Positions 8,004-15,112 of a stretch of 47,373 nucleotides of DNA are shown here, piece by piece. Made by a program: the position numbers and the translations under genes. Positions within the stretch are counted from its first letter, which is position 1. Each line of letters opens with the position of its first letter. The notes under the pieces are model-generated. The model did no database searches. It saw only the letters and a program-made list of their open reading frames with translations, and was not told the DNA's origin. This DNA comes from Azoarcus sp. TTM-91. Its GTDB lineage: Bacteria > Pseudomonadota > Gammaproteobacteria > Burkholderiales > Rhodocyclaceae. The stretch covers positions 1 through 47,373 of the forward strand of contig NZ_WUEI01000030.1 of the NCBI RefSeq assembly GCF_012911025.1. Reading direction: 5' to 3'.

Positions 8004-9041
8004 TTACTTGTCGTACTTGCGGATCAGCGTTTTGGCGCTGTCCAGCATGGCCTGGCCGTCGTAGCCCTTGGCTTTCATCTCCGCCACCCAATCGACGGCG
8101 AGCTTGTCGGTTGCGGTGCGCCAGTTGGCCAGCTCGGCGGCGGGGATGGTGTTGAAGCGGTTGCCGTGCTCCACCGCCTTCTGCCGTGCCGGCGCGGCGG
8201 ATTCGTCCCACACGCGGCCCAGCATGGCGGAGAACTCGGCACCGGAGTTGGCGTCGATGACCTGCTTGAGCTCCGGCGGCAGGCCTTCGTACCGGGCCTT
8301 GTTCATGGCGATGGTGAAGACGGCGGTGTACAGCGCCGGCTCGGCCGGGTCGGTTTCGGCGTGGTAGCGGGTGAGTTCGTGCAGCTTCACCGGCGGAATC
8401 ACTTCCCAGGGCAGCACATAGCCGTCGATGACGCCCTTGGACATGGATTCGGTGACCTGCGGCAGCGGCATCGCCACCGGCGTGGCGCCGAAGGCGGCCA
8501 GCATCTTGTTGGTGAGGCGCGTCGGCGCCCGCATCTTCATGCCGCGGAAGTCGGCCAGCTTCTCGATGGGCTTGTTGCCGTGGATGTAACCGTTGTCATG
8601 GACATGGAAGGCCAGCGGCTTGAGCTGGCCGAAATCCTTCTGGCCATAGAGCTGCACGTAGTCCCACACCGCCCGGCTGGTGGCCTCGGCGCTGCGGCTC
8701 ATGAAGGGCAGCTCGAACACTTCCACCGAGGGGAAGCGGCCGGGCGTGTAGCCGGGCAGCGTCCACACGATGTCGGCAACACCGTCTATGGCCTGCTGGA
8801 TGAGCTGCGGCGGCGTGCCGCCCAGTTGCATCGCCGGGTAGAGCTGGCACTTCAGCCGGTTGTTGGATTCCTTGGCGATCTTGTCGCACCAGGGCAACAG
8901 CACCTTCTGGTGCGACAGCGCGGTGGCGGGCCAGAAGTGGGCGACCTTGAGCACCACTTCCTGCGCGCGGGCGGCAGGCGCGGCCAGCGTGGCGGCAAGG
9001 GCGGCGGTGGCGATGAAGGCGGTGGCGAGCTTGCGTGACAT
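8004..9041 (-). CDS. TRAP transporter solute-binding protein, DctP family
   Basis: A periplasmic substrate-capture subunit of a tripartite ATP-independent transporter, 345 residues. The signal peptide is ATAFIATAALAATLAAPAARAQ. The mature protein begins VVLKVAHFWPATALSH and contains GVADIVWTLPGYTPGRFPSVEVFELPF-type segments (two pieces: GVADIVWTLPGYTPG and FPSVEVFELPF) and FRGMKMRAPT, where the Arg contacts a carboxylate in characterised DctP proteins. The start is set by GAGGAG followed by ACCGCC and ATG. No DctQ or DctM membrane subunit is in the window, so it must use components encoded elsewhere. Its place among ring-degradation genes suggests an organic or aromatic acid ligand; that is inference. 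Confidence 0.92.
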   Translation of the reverse strand: MSRKLATAFIATAALAATLAAPAARAQEVVLKVAHFWPATALSHQKVLLPWCDKIAKESNNRLKCQLYPAMQLGGTPPQLIQQAIDGVADIVWTLPGYTPGRFPSVEVFELPFMSRSAEATSRAVWDYVQLYGQKDFGQLKPLAFHVHDNGYIHGNKPIEKLADFRGMKMRAPTRLTNKMLAAFGATPVAMPLPQVTESMSKGVIDGYVLPWEVIPPVKLHELTRYHAETDPAEPALYTAVFTIAMNKARYEGLPPELKQVIDANSGAEFSAMLGRVWDESAAPARQKAVEHGNRFNTIPAAELANWRTATDKLAVDWVAEMKAKGYDGQAMLDSAKTLIRKYDK

Positions 9042-9269
9042 GGCGGTCTCCTCTCGTTTTTTTGTGTGTTTCCGTCTGCCGGCTGCAGTGGCAGCGGAGA
9101 GCGTGGATCGGCTACGGCCGGCGGTGCGCTGCCGGGGCTTGCGGTGGGTGAGACGACTGCGGGGTGCTGCGGAAACGGCGCGACCGGCGCGGAAGCATGC
9201 CCCGCAACCGGCCCCGGGGAAACGGCGGTGTGCCCTCGCCGGCGGCCGGGAGGGGCTTGCGCTGCAGCC

Positions 9270-9314
9270 GGGGAAGCCCGGCCCCTGGGTGGCCGGAGCC
9301 CCAGGTGCTTCCCC
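9270..9314. repeat. Imperfect hairpin between FAH-type gene and dctP-type gene
   Basis: GGGGAAGC at 9270-9277 pairs with GCTTCCCC at 9307-9314, and an inner CCTGGG/CCCAGG pairs as well. It follows the FAH-type gene on the minus strand and could partly terminate or process the transcript before the binding-protein gene. Nothing else is seen in the 296-base gap 9042-9337. Confidence 0.4.
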
Positions 9315-9337
9315 ACCACCCGCCGGGGCGCCAGCGC

Positions 9338-10360
9338 TCAGCGCGCCGGCAGCGCCACCCTGTTCTCGATGTAGCCGAAGATGCTGTGGCCGGCGGCATC
9401 CCTCATCTCGATGCGCACCGTGTCGCCGGCGCGCATGAAGCCGGTGGCGGGCTTGCCGGCGGCGATGGTCTCGTACATGCGCACCTCGGCGATGCAGCAG
9501 TAGCCGACGCCGCCGTTGGCGATGGAGGAGCCCCACAGGTCGCCCTGTTTGTTGGAGACGGTGCCGGAGCCGATGATGGTGCCGGCCTCCAGCTCACGCG
9601 TCTTGGCGGCGTGGGCGATGAGCTGGCCGAAGTCGAAGGTCATGTCCACGCCGGCGTTGGGGCGGCCGAAGGGTTCGCCGTTGTAGGCGACTTCCAGCGG
9701 ACGGTGCAGCCTGGCTTCGTGCCAGTCGCCGCCGAGTTCGTCCGGCGTCACCGCCACCGGGCTGAAGGCGCTGGCGGGCTTGGACTGGAAAAAGCCGAAG
9801 CCCTTGGCCAGCTCGTTGGGGATGAGGTTGCGCAGCGAGACGTCGTTCACCAGCATCACCAGCCGGATGGCCTGCGCCGCCGCTTCCGGGCTGGCGCCCA
9901 GCGGCACGTCACCGGTGACCACCGCCACCTCGGCTTCGAAGTCTATGCCCCAGGCTTCCTCGGCGATGACGGCGTCGCGCGGGCCGATGAAGCTGTCCGA
10001 GCCGCCCTGGTACATCAGCGGATCGGTGTAGAAGGATTCCGGCAGCTCGGCGCCGCGGGCGCGGCGCACCAGCTCGACGTGGTTGATGTAGGCGGAGCCG
10101 TCCGCCCACTGGTAGGCGCGCGGCAGCGGCGAGTGGCACTGCGCCGGGTCGAAGGCGATGGCGTGGCGGTTGGCGGCGGTGCCGCCGCCGTTGAGGCTGT
10201 CGTACACCGCCTGCAGCTCGGGCGCGGCGCGCGACCAGTCGTCCAGCGCCGCCTGCAGGGTGGCGGCGATGGCGGGCACCGGCTGGCACAAGGCGAGGTC
10301 GCGGCTGACGACGACCAGGGTGCCGTCGCGGCCGCCCTGCTTCAGGGTGGCGAGCTTCAT
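9338..10360 (-). CDS. Fumarylacetoacetate hydrolase (FAH) family protein
   Basis: A 340-residue metal-dependent C-C bond hydrolase or decarboxylase of the FAH fold. An N-terminal accessory domain (to about residue 85) precedes the catalytic core with VELVRRARGAELPESFYTD, the metal-binding DFEAEVAVVTGDVP (acidic ligands E and E/D), LVMLVNDVSLRNL, KGFGFFQSKPASAFSP and GTIIGSGTVSNKQGDLWG. The length with its own N-terminal domain is closer to fumarylacetoacetases than to the short fumarylpyruvate hydrolases. It should hydrolyse the ring-fission product isomerised by the glutathione-dependent isomerase of the same cluster. Its ATG overlaps the stop of the VOC gene (ATGA), so the two are coupled. 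Confidence 0.88.
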   Translation of the reverse strand: MKLATLKQGGRDGTLVVVSRDLALCQPVPAIAATLQAALDDWSRAAPELQAVYDSLNGGGTAANRHAIAFDPAQCHSPLPRAYQWADGSAYINHVELVRRARGAELPESFYTDPLMYQGGSDSFIGPRDAVIAEEAWGIDFEAEVAVVTGDVPLGASPEAAAQAIRLVMLVNDVSLRNLIPNELAKGFGFFQSKPASAFSPVAVTPDELGGDWHEARLHRPLEVAYNGEPFGRPNAGVDMTFDFGQLIAHAAKTRELEAGTIIGSGTVSNKQGDLWGSSIANGGVGYCCIAEVRMYETIAAGKPATGFMRAGDTVRIEMRDAAGHSIFGYIENRVALPAR

Positions 10361-10911
10361 TGGGGGGTCCTCGTGTGGTTGAGGCTACCGTCATGCATCC
10401 AGCGAGCGTGCTGCGGCGCCTTCTTGGTTCTCGCCCATTCGTTGAGCATTTCCCACTTCACTTCGTCCAGGCGATGGTTCATCTCCGGCGTGCCGGTGTT
10501 CACCGCCAGCTCCAGGCGGTGGCCGCTGGGGTCGAAGAAGTAGATGGACTTGAAGATGGTGTGGTCGGTGGGGCCGATGACCTTGATGCCGTCCGCCTCC
10601 AGCCTGGCCTTGGTTTCCAGCATCTCTTCCATGCTGTCCACTTCCAGCGCCAGGTGCTGGGTCCAGCTCGGCGTGGCGGCGTCCACCACCCTGTCCATCG
10701 GCTCCTTGGTCGGCAGCTCGAAGAAGGCCAGCACATTGCCGTTGCCGGCGTCGAGGAAGATGTGCATGTAGGGGTCGGGCTCCTTGGTGGAGGGCACTTC
10801 GTCCTCGGCGATGGCGAGGATGAAGTCCATCTTCAGGTACTTGGCGTACCACTCCACGGTTTCCTTGGCGTCCCTGCAGCGGTAGGCGACGTGATGCACG
10901 CGCTTGATCAT
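10357..10911 (-). CDS. VOC-superfamily protein (glyoxalase/extradiol dioxygenase fold)
   Basis: A 184-residue protein made of two beta-alpha-beta-beta-beta modules. Possible metal ligands are the His pair in VHHVAY near the N-terminus, a Glu in LAFFELP, the His in TQHLALEV and the Glu in HRLELAV, so a complete VOC metal site could form. The family includes ring-cleaving extradiol dioxygenases, glyoxalases and isomerases. The position between a flavin monooxygenase and an FAH hydrolase makes a ring-cleaving or post-cleavage role attractive, but single-domain VOC proteins of this length are functionally diverse. It is preceded by an AAGGAGACCGCC leader and coupled to the FAH gene. Confidence 0.85.
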   Translation of the reverse strand: MIKRVHHVAYRCRDAKETVEWYAKYLKMDFILAIAEDEVPSTKEPDPYMHIFLDAGNGNVLAFFELPTKEPMDRVVDAATPSWTQHLALEVDSMEEMLETKARLEADGIKVIGPTDHTIFKSIYFFDPSGHRLELAVNTGTPEMNHRLDEVKWEMLNEWARTKKAPQHARWMHDGSLNHTRTPQ

Positions 10912-10995
10912 GGCGGTCTCCTTGCATGTGCCGCCGGCACCGCGCTCGGGGAGAGGGCGGCCGGCGGCCTGTCCGTATGCCCGGTCGGGCGGTTG

Positions 10996-11220
10996 TCAGA
11001 CGCCCTTGCGGGCGATGGCCAGCGCTTCGCGCAGTACGCTGATGTCGCCGATGTGGTTGGCGAGCAGCAGGATGAGGCGCGCGTTGAGCTCGGCGCTGCG
11101 GGCGTCGTCCAGCTCGCGGTGGCTCTCGATCAGCAGTTCGTAGAAGTCGTCGCCGGGGCTGAAGGCACGGAAGTAGCGCTGGCCCGGCTCATGGAAATTG
11201 GGTTCGGTGTTGAGTGCCAT
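10996..11220 (-). CDS. DUF2783-type small protein
   Basis: A 74-residue acidic, helical protein (EPNFHEPGQRYFRAFSPGDD, then LLIESHRELDDARSAELNAR and LLANHIGDISVLREAL). Short proteins of this type, known as DUF2783, are typically found next to FAD-dependent monooxygenases, as here with 30 bases to the upstream monooxygenase gene. A clear ribosome site (AGAGGA) precedes the ATG. A role as a small partner or stabiliser of the monooxygenase is plausible but unproven; no catalytic motif is visible. The family name is assigned from memory of the sequence type. Confidence 0.72.
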   Translation of the reverse strand: MALNTEPNFHEPGQRYFRAFSPGDDFYELLIESHRELDDARSAELNARLILLLANHIGDISVLREALAIARKGV

Positions 11221-11250
11221 GTCTGCGTCCTCTTGTGGTGATGCGCCGGC

Positions 11251-12933
11251 TCAGTGCGCCGGGGCGTTGCCGGTGGCGCGGGCGAGCGCGGCACGCACCG
11301 CCGCCGGGTCCAGCCGCCGCCAGCGCGCGGCCACATGCTGGTCCGGCCGGGCGAGGTAGCAGCTGCCGGGCTGCAGGTCGTAGCGCTCGCGCACCCGGCC
11401 CTTGCTGTCCAGCGCGGTGGCGAGGCCGCCGGGGGCGCTGCCGCGCCGGGCGATCACCAGCGCTTCCACCGGGATGGGCGCATCCGCCAGCGCGCGCAGG
11501 GTCTGCACGGTGGCGGCGTCCAGCGCGGCGGCGTCCTCGGTGTAGTAGAGGAGCTGGAAGCGGTTGCCGAGCAGGCCGAGCAGCCAGGGCTGGTCTCCCC
11601 CTACCGGCGCATCGTCCATCGGCGCACCGGGCAGCATGTCGCCGGCGAAGGCGTCCACGTCCGGCGTGTTGAGGGAGGATCCGACGAGGAAGCTGGGCAC
11701 CGACAGCCGGCCGGAATTGACCAGCGCGCGGGCGAAGGGGTAGTCCTTGGCCAGCTCCAGCACCGCGTTGCGGAAGGTCTTGCTCACCGCGCTCTTGGGG
11801 GTGATGAAGTCGGTGGAGCGGGTGGAGTTGAGCAGGTTCTCGTCGGCGGCATAGCCGCGCTCCTCGCTGTAGCTGTCCAGCAAGGTGGCGGGCGCGCGGC
11901 CGTCCATCACCAGCTTGAGCTTCCAGACGAGGTTGTCCACATCCTGGATGCCTGAGTTGGCGCCGCGCGCGCCAAAGGGCGAGACCTGGTGGGCGGCGTC
12001 GCCGATGAACAGCACCCGGCCGTGGTTGAAGCTGTTCATGCGCCGGCACTGGAAGGTGTAGACGCTGACCCATTCCAGCTCGAACTCGCGGTCCGGATTG
12101 CCGTCAGCGGCCAGCATGGCCTTGACCCGCGGGATGACGTTTTCCGGCTTCTTCTCTTCTTCCGGGTCGGCGTCCCAGCCGAGCTGGAAGTCGATGCGCC
12201 AGACGTTGTCGGCCTGGTGGTGCAGCAGCACCGACTGGTTGCGGTGGAAGGGCGGATCGAACCAGAACCAGCGCTCCGCCGGGTATTCCGCCTTCATCAC
12301 CACGTCGGCGATCAGGAAGCGGTCCATGAACACCTTGCCCTCGATGTCCAGCCCCAGCATGCGGCGGATGGGGCTGCGCGCGCCATCGGCGACGATGAGC
12401 CAGTCGGTACTCAGGGTGTAGGCGCCGTCGGGCGTTTCCACCCGCAGCGTGGCGCCGGTGTCGCCCGGGGTGACGGCAATGACGCTGCTCTTCCAGCGCA
12501 TCTCCAGCAGCGGCAGGGCCTGGGCGCGGCGCACCAGGTAGTCCTCCAGGTAGTACTGCTGCAGGTTGATCATGCCGGGGCGGTGGTGGTCCGGCTGCGG
12601 GCAGAGGTTGAAGTTGAACACTTCCTGCTCGCGGAAGAAGGTGCGGCCCACGTTCCAGGACACGCCCTTTTGCACCATCTCTTCGCCACAGCCGAGGCGG
12701 TCCAGCACCTCCAGCGCGCGCTTGGCGTAACAGACGCCACGCGAGCCGATGGAGACGGTGTCGTCATTGTCGATCAGCAGCACCGGCTGGCCCTGCTGGG
12801 CGAGGTCGATGGCGGTGCACAGGCCCACCGGGCCGGCGCCGACGACGATCACCGGGTAATGGCCGTCACGACCCTCGGCCAGTTCGGGCGGCCGGGTATA
12901 GGCGAACTTCGGGTACGAATACGTGCTGAGCAC
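11251..12933 (-). CDS. FAD-dependent aromatic hydroxylase (MhpA/PheA-like group A flavoprotein monooxygenase)
   Basis: A 560-residue NAD(P)H-dependent single-component hydroxylase. It has the Rossmann FAD motif VIVVGAGPVGLCTAIDLA (about residues 28-45), the DG motif LIVADGARSPIRRMLGL, and the GD motif VLFIGDAAHQVSPFGARG followed by NSGIQDVDNLVWKL. A thioredoxin-like C-terminal domain of about 150 residues follows, as in 3-(3-hydroxyphenyl)propionate hydroxylase and phenol hydroxylases. It should insert one oxygen atom into an activated aromatic ring. Start is GTG behind a strong AGGAGGAGACCGCC leader. Together with the isomerase and hydrolase genes it forms the oxidative entry of a ring-degradation route. 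Confidence 0.9.
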   Translation of the reverse strand: MLSTYSYPKFAYTRPPELAEGRDGHYPVIVVGAGPVGLCTAIDLAQQGQPVLLIDNDDTVSIGSRGVCYAKRALEVLDRLGCGEEMVQKGVSWNVGRTFFREQEVFNFNLCPQPDHHRPGMINLQQYYLEDYLVRRAQALPLLEMRWKSSVIAVTPGDTGATLRVETPDGAYTLSTDWLIVADGARSPIRRMLGLDIEGKVFMDRFLIADVVMKAEYPAERWFWFDPPFHRNQSVLLHHQADNVWRIDFQLGWDADPEEEKKPENVIPRVKAMLAADGNPDREFELEWVSVYTFQCRRMNSFNHGRVLFIGDAAHQVSPFGARGANSGIQDVDNLVWKLKLVMDGRAPATLLDSYSEERGYAADENLLNSTRSTDFITPKSAVSKTFRNAVLELAKDYPFARALVNSGRLSVPSFLVGSSLNTPDVDAFAGDMLPGAPMDDAPVGGDQPWLLGLLGNRFQLLYYTEDAAALDAATVQTLRALADAPIPVEALVIARRGSAPGGLATALDSKGRVRERYDLQPGSCYLARPDQHVAARWRRLDPAAVRAALARATGNAPAH

Positions 12934-13070
12934 GGCGGTCTCCTCCTCCTGTCTCTTGCCTGGCCGGCGCCGCCATCTGCGGGCGTGTCACCGGTACTGC
13001 CGGGCCTGGCGTGCAGGCCCGGTTGCCGCGGCGCGCCTGGAAGCGCCGGCCCGCGGCAGTGCCGCGCCGC

Positions 13071-14033
13071 TTACGCCTGCAGCGCGTGCCACATCTCCTG
13101 GTCGCGCTCGGCGGTCCAGATGCGCGGGTCGCGGATGCCGCTGGCCTCGTCGTGCGCGCGGGTCACGTCGAAAGGCAGGCAGTGTTCGTAGATGAAGACA
13201 TGGCCGAACTCCGGGTCCATGTTCTTGCGCGTGTGCGCCATCGCCGCCTTCAGGTTGTAGCCCTGCGCCACCGCCTCCTGCGCGCTGCGGTACAGGGTGG
13301 AGACGAAGGCCTTGGTGTAGGCGATGCCCTTGGCCACCTGGGCGGGGTCGGTGAGCGCCGGACCGCGGCCGGGCACCAGCTTCTTCGCCTCCAGCGCGGC
13401 GAGCCGGTCCAGCGTCTGCGGCCAGTCGGCAAGGTAGGCGTCGCCGGTGTAACAGGCCGCCTCGTACTCCACCAGGTCGCCGGAGAAGCAGATCTTCTGC
13501 GAGGGAATCCAGACGATGGTGTCGCCCTTGGTGTGGCCGCGGCCCACCTGCAGGATCTTCACCTCCAGCTTGCCCATCCACAGGGTCATTTCCTTCTGGA
13601 AGGTGATGGTGGGCCAGGTCAGCCCGGGCACGCTCTCCACCGCGTTGAACAGGCGCGGGAAGCGGCCGATCTCGGAATCCATGTCCTGCTGGCCACGCTC
13701 GACGATGAGGTCGTAGGTGTCCTGGCTGGCGATGATCTGCTCCAGGCCCTCGCTCTTGTAGCCGGAGGCGCCCAGCACCCGCACCGCGTGGTAGTGGGTG
13801 AGCACCACGTACTTGATCGGCTTGTCGGTGATCTCGCGCACCTTGGCGATCACGCCCTGCGCCATCACCGGCGTGGCGGTGGCATCGATGATCATCACCG
13901 AGTCGTCGCCGATGATCACGCCGGTATTCGGGTCGCCCTCGGCCGTGTAGGCATAGGCATTGTCGGACAGCTTCTCCCAGCTGATCTTCTTCTCTTCCAG
14001 GTCCGCCTGGGACGCAAACGCCTTGGTGTTCAT
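13071..14033 (-). CDS. Metallo-beta-lactamase-fold hydrolase with altered metal motif
   Basis: A 320-residue MBL-fold protein. Strands leading to GVIIGDDSVMIIDATAT and YVVLTHYHAVRVLGA correspond to the usual HxHxDH loop, but here the sequence is His-Tyr-His-Ala-Val-Arg, so the Asp and His that normally bind the second metal are missing. The later ligands are present in GRGHTKGDT and CFSGDLVE. A single-metal site or altered chemistry is likely. It is the first gene of the catabolic cluster, closest to the divergent regulator, and might act as a thioesterase, lactonase or ring-fission-product hydrolase; the substrate is not readable. A GGAGACT leader precedes the ATG. Confidence 0.85.
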   Translation of the reverse strand: MNTKAFASQADLEEKKISWEKLSDNAYAYTAEGDPNTGVIIGDDSVMIIDATATPVMAQGVIAKVREITDKPIKYVVLTHYHAVRVLGASGYKSEGLEQIIASQDTYDLIVERGQQDMDSEIGRFPRLFNAVESVPGLTWPTITFQKEMTLWMGKLEVKILQVGRGHTKGDTIVWIPSQKICFSGDLVEYEAACYTGDAYLADWPQTLDRLAALEAKKLVPGRGPALTDPAQVAKGIAYTKAFVSTLYRSAQEAVAQGYNLKAAMAHTRKNMDPEFGHVFIYEHCLPFDVTRAHDEASGIRDPRIWTAERDQEMWHALQA

Positions 14034-14081
14034 TCGCCAGTCTCCTCTCTTTTATTTGGGGATGCGGCTCATGCTAGGGCA

Positions 14082-14108
14082 ACGTTCGTCTATGGTCAAT
14101 ACGTTCGT
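14082..14108. promoter_or_regulatory. Direct repeat ACGTTCGT in divergent promoter region, candidate IclR-type operator
   Basis: Two ACGTTCGT copies (14082-14089 and 14101-14108) begin 19 bases apart, bracketed by GGCAA and TTGCC. They lie between the divergently transcribed MBL-fold gene and the IclR-type regulator gene, where such a regulator would be expected to bind. Assignment rests on position and repetition only. Confidence 0.45.
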
Positions 14109-14198
14109 TATTGCCAAACACGTACCGGTTTGCCAAGCTTCCGGGCAGGCGCGGGCGAACTGCTACCATTGCCCGCCCAACAGGGGAGAGGACGCATC

Positions 14199-15059
14199 TT
14201 GGAAGTGGAACGCAAGGCCGAAGACCGGGAGAACGGCGGCGACAGCCCCAGCGCGGAACGCCGCGGTGACGACCGCCGCGGCATACAGTCAATCGAAGTC
14301 GGCGGCACCCTGCTGCAGGCGCTGGTGCGCGCCGGCGGGCCGATGATGCTCAAGGACCTCGCCCGCGAAGCCGGCATGCCGCCAGCCAAGGCCCACCCCT
14401 ACCTCGTCAGCTTCGGCAAGCTCGGCCTGGTGGACCAGGACCCGCTCACCGGCCGCTACGGCCTCGGCCCCTTCGCCCTGCACATGGGCCTCACCGCGCT
14501 GCACGAGCTGGACCCGATCAAGGCCGCCACGCCCGAGATCGCCCACCTCGCCGACGAGCTGGACCTCAACATCGCCATCGCCGTCTGGGGCAACCACGGC
14601 CCGACCATGGTGCGCATCGAGGAATGCAGCAAGCAGATCCACGTGAACCTGCGCCCCGGCACGGTGATGACGCCGCTGCTGCTGTCCGCCACCGGCCGCG
14701 TCTTCGCCGCCTTCATGCCGGACCGCGTCACCCGCCCCATCCTCGACGAAGAACTCGCCCGCTACGCCACCAACCCGCAGCCGGCGCTGCGGCTGTCCCG
14801 CCGCCATGTGGACGAAGTGCTGGCCGAAGTCCGCCAGCACGGCCTGTCGCGCGTCGTCGGCACCCCTATCCCCGGCATCAACGCCTTCTCCGCCCCGGTG
14901 TTCGACAGCACCGGCGCCCTCGCCCTCGCCATCACCGCCATGGGCCCCGCCAACGCCTGCGACCCCGACTGGGACGGCCCCACCGCCCGCAAAGTCAGCG
15001 CCTGCGCGGAAAGGGTGTCGGAACGGCTGGGGCGGTATCGGGCGCAGCGGCTGGGGTGA
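14199..15059 (+). CDS. IclR-family transcriptional regulator
   Basis: A 286-residue regulator with an N-terminal winged helix (SIEVGGTLLQALVRAGGPMM, then LKDLAREAGMPPAKAHPYLVS) and a C-terminal effector-binding GAF-like domain (GTVMTPLLLSATGRVFAAFM, GINAFSAPVFDSTGALALAI). No ATG occurs before the helix-turn-helix; TTG at 14199 is chosen because GGAGAGGA lies six bases upstream. It is divergent from the catabolic cluster and probably controls it in response to a pathway acid. Its last codons run into a degenerate CRISPR-repeat-like stretch at the edge of the left array. Confidence 0.9.
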   Translation: MEVERKAEDRENGGDSPSAERRGDDRRGIQSIEVGGTLLQALVRAGGPMMLKDLAREAGMPPAKAHPYLVSFGKLGLVDQDPLTGRYGLGPFALHMGLTALHELDPIKAATPEIAHLADELDLNIAIAVWGNHGPTMVRIEECSKQIHVNLRPGTVMTPLLLSATGRVFAAFMPDRVTRPILDEELARYATNPQPALRLSRRHVDEVLAEVRQHGLSRVVGTPIPGINAFSAPVFDSTGALALAITAMGPANACDPDWDGPTARKVSACAERVSERLGRYRAQRLG

Positions 15060-15080
15060 GATGCGGCGGAGGCTGTGAGC
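15053..15080 (-). repeat. Possible degenerate terminal CRISPR repeat
   Basis: Exactly one 60-bp unit beyond the outermost intact repeat of the left array, 17 of 28 positions match the repeat, including TGAG, TGC and the block GGC-GTGAGC at its outer end (GGCTGTGAGC versus GGCAGTGAGC). It overlaps the IclR gene stop codon. It may be a decayed terminal repeat or a chance match. Confidence 0.35.
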
Positions 15081-15112
15081 CATGCTCTACGGTTGCTCCC
15101 TGACGACTTGGC

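Noticed and set aside
9042..12945. Shared leader GGAGACCGCC before several starts as a possible regulatory RNA element
   Set aside because: Similar ACCGCC-ATG leaders occur before unrelated genes (csy3, GgpPS-type, MFS), so it is a general start-site style of this genome.
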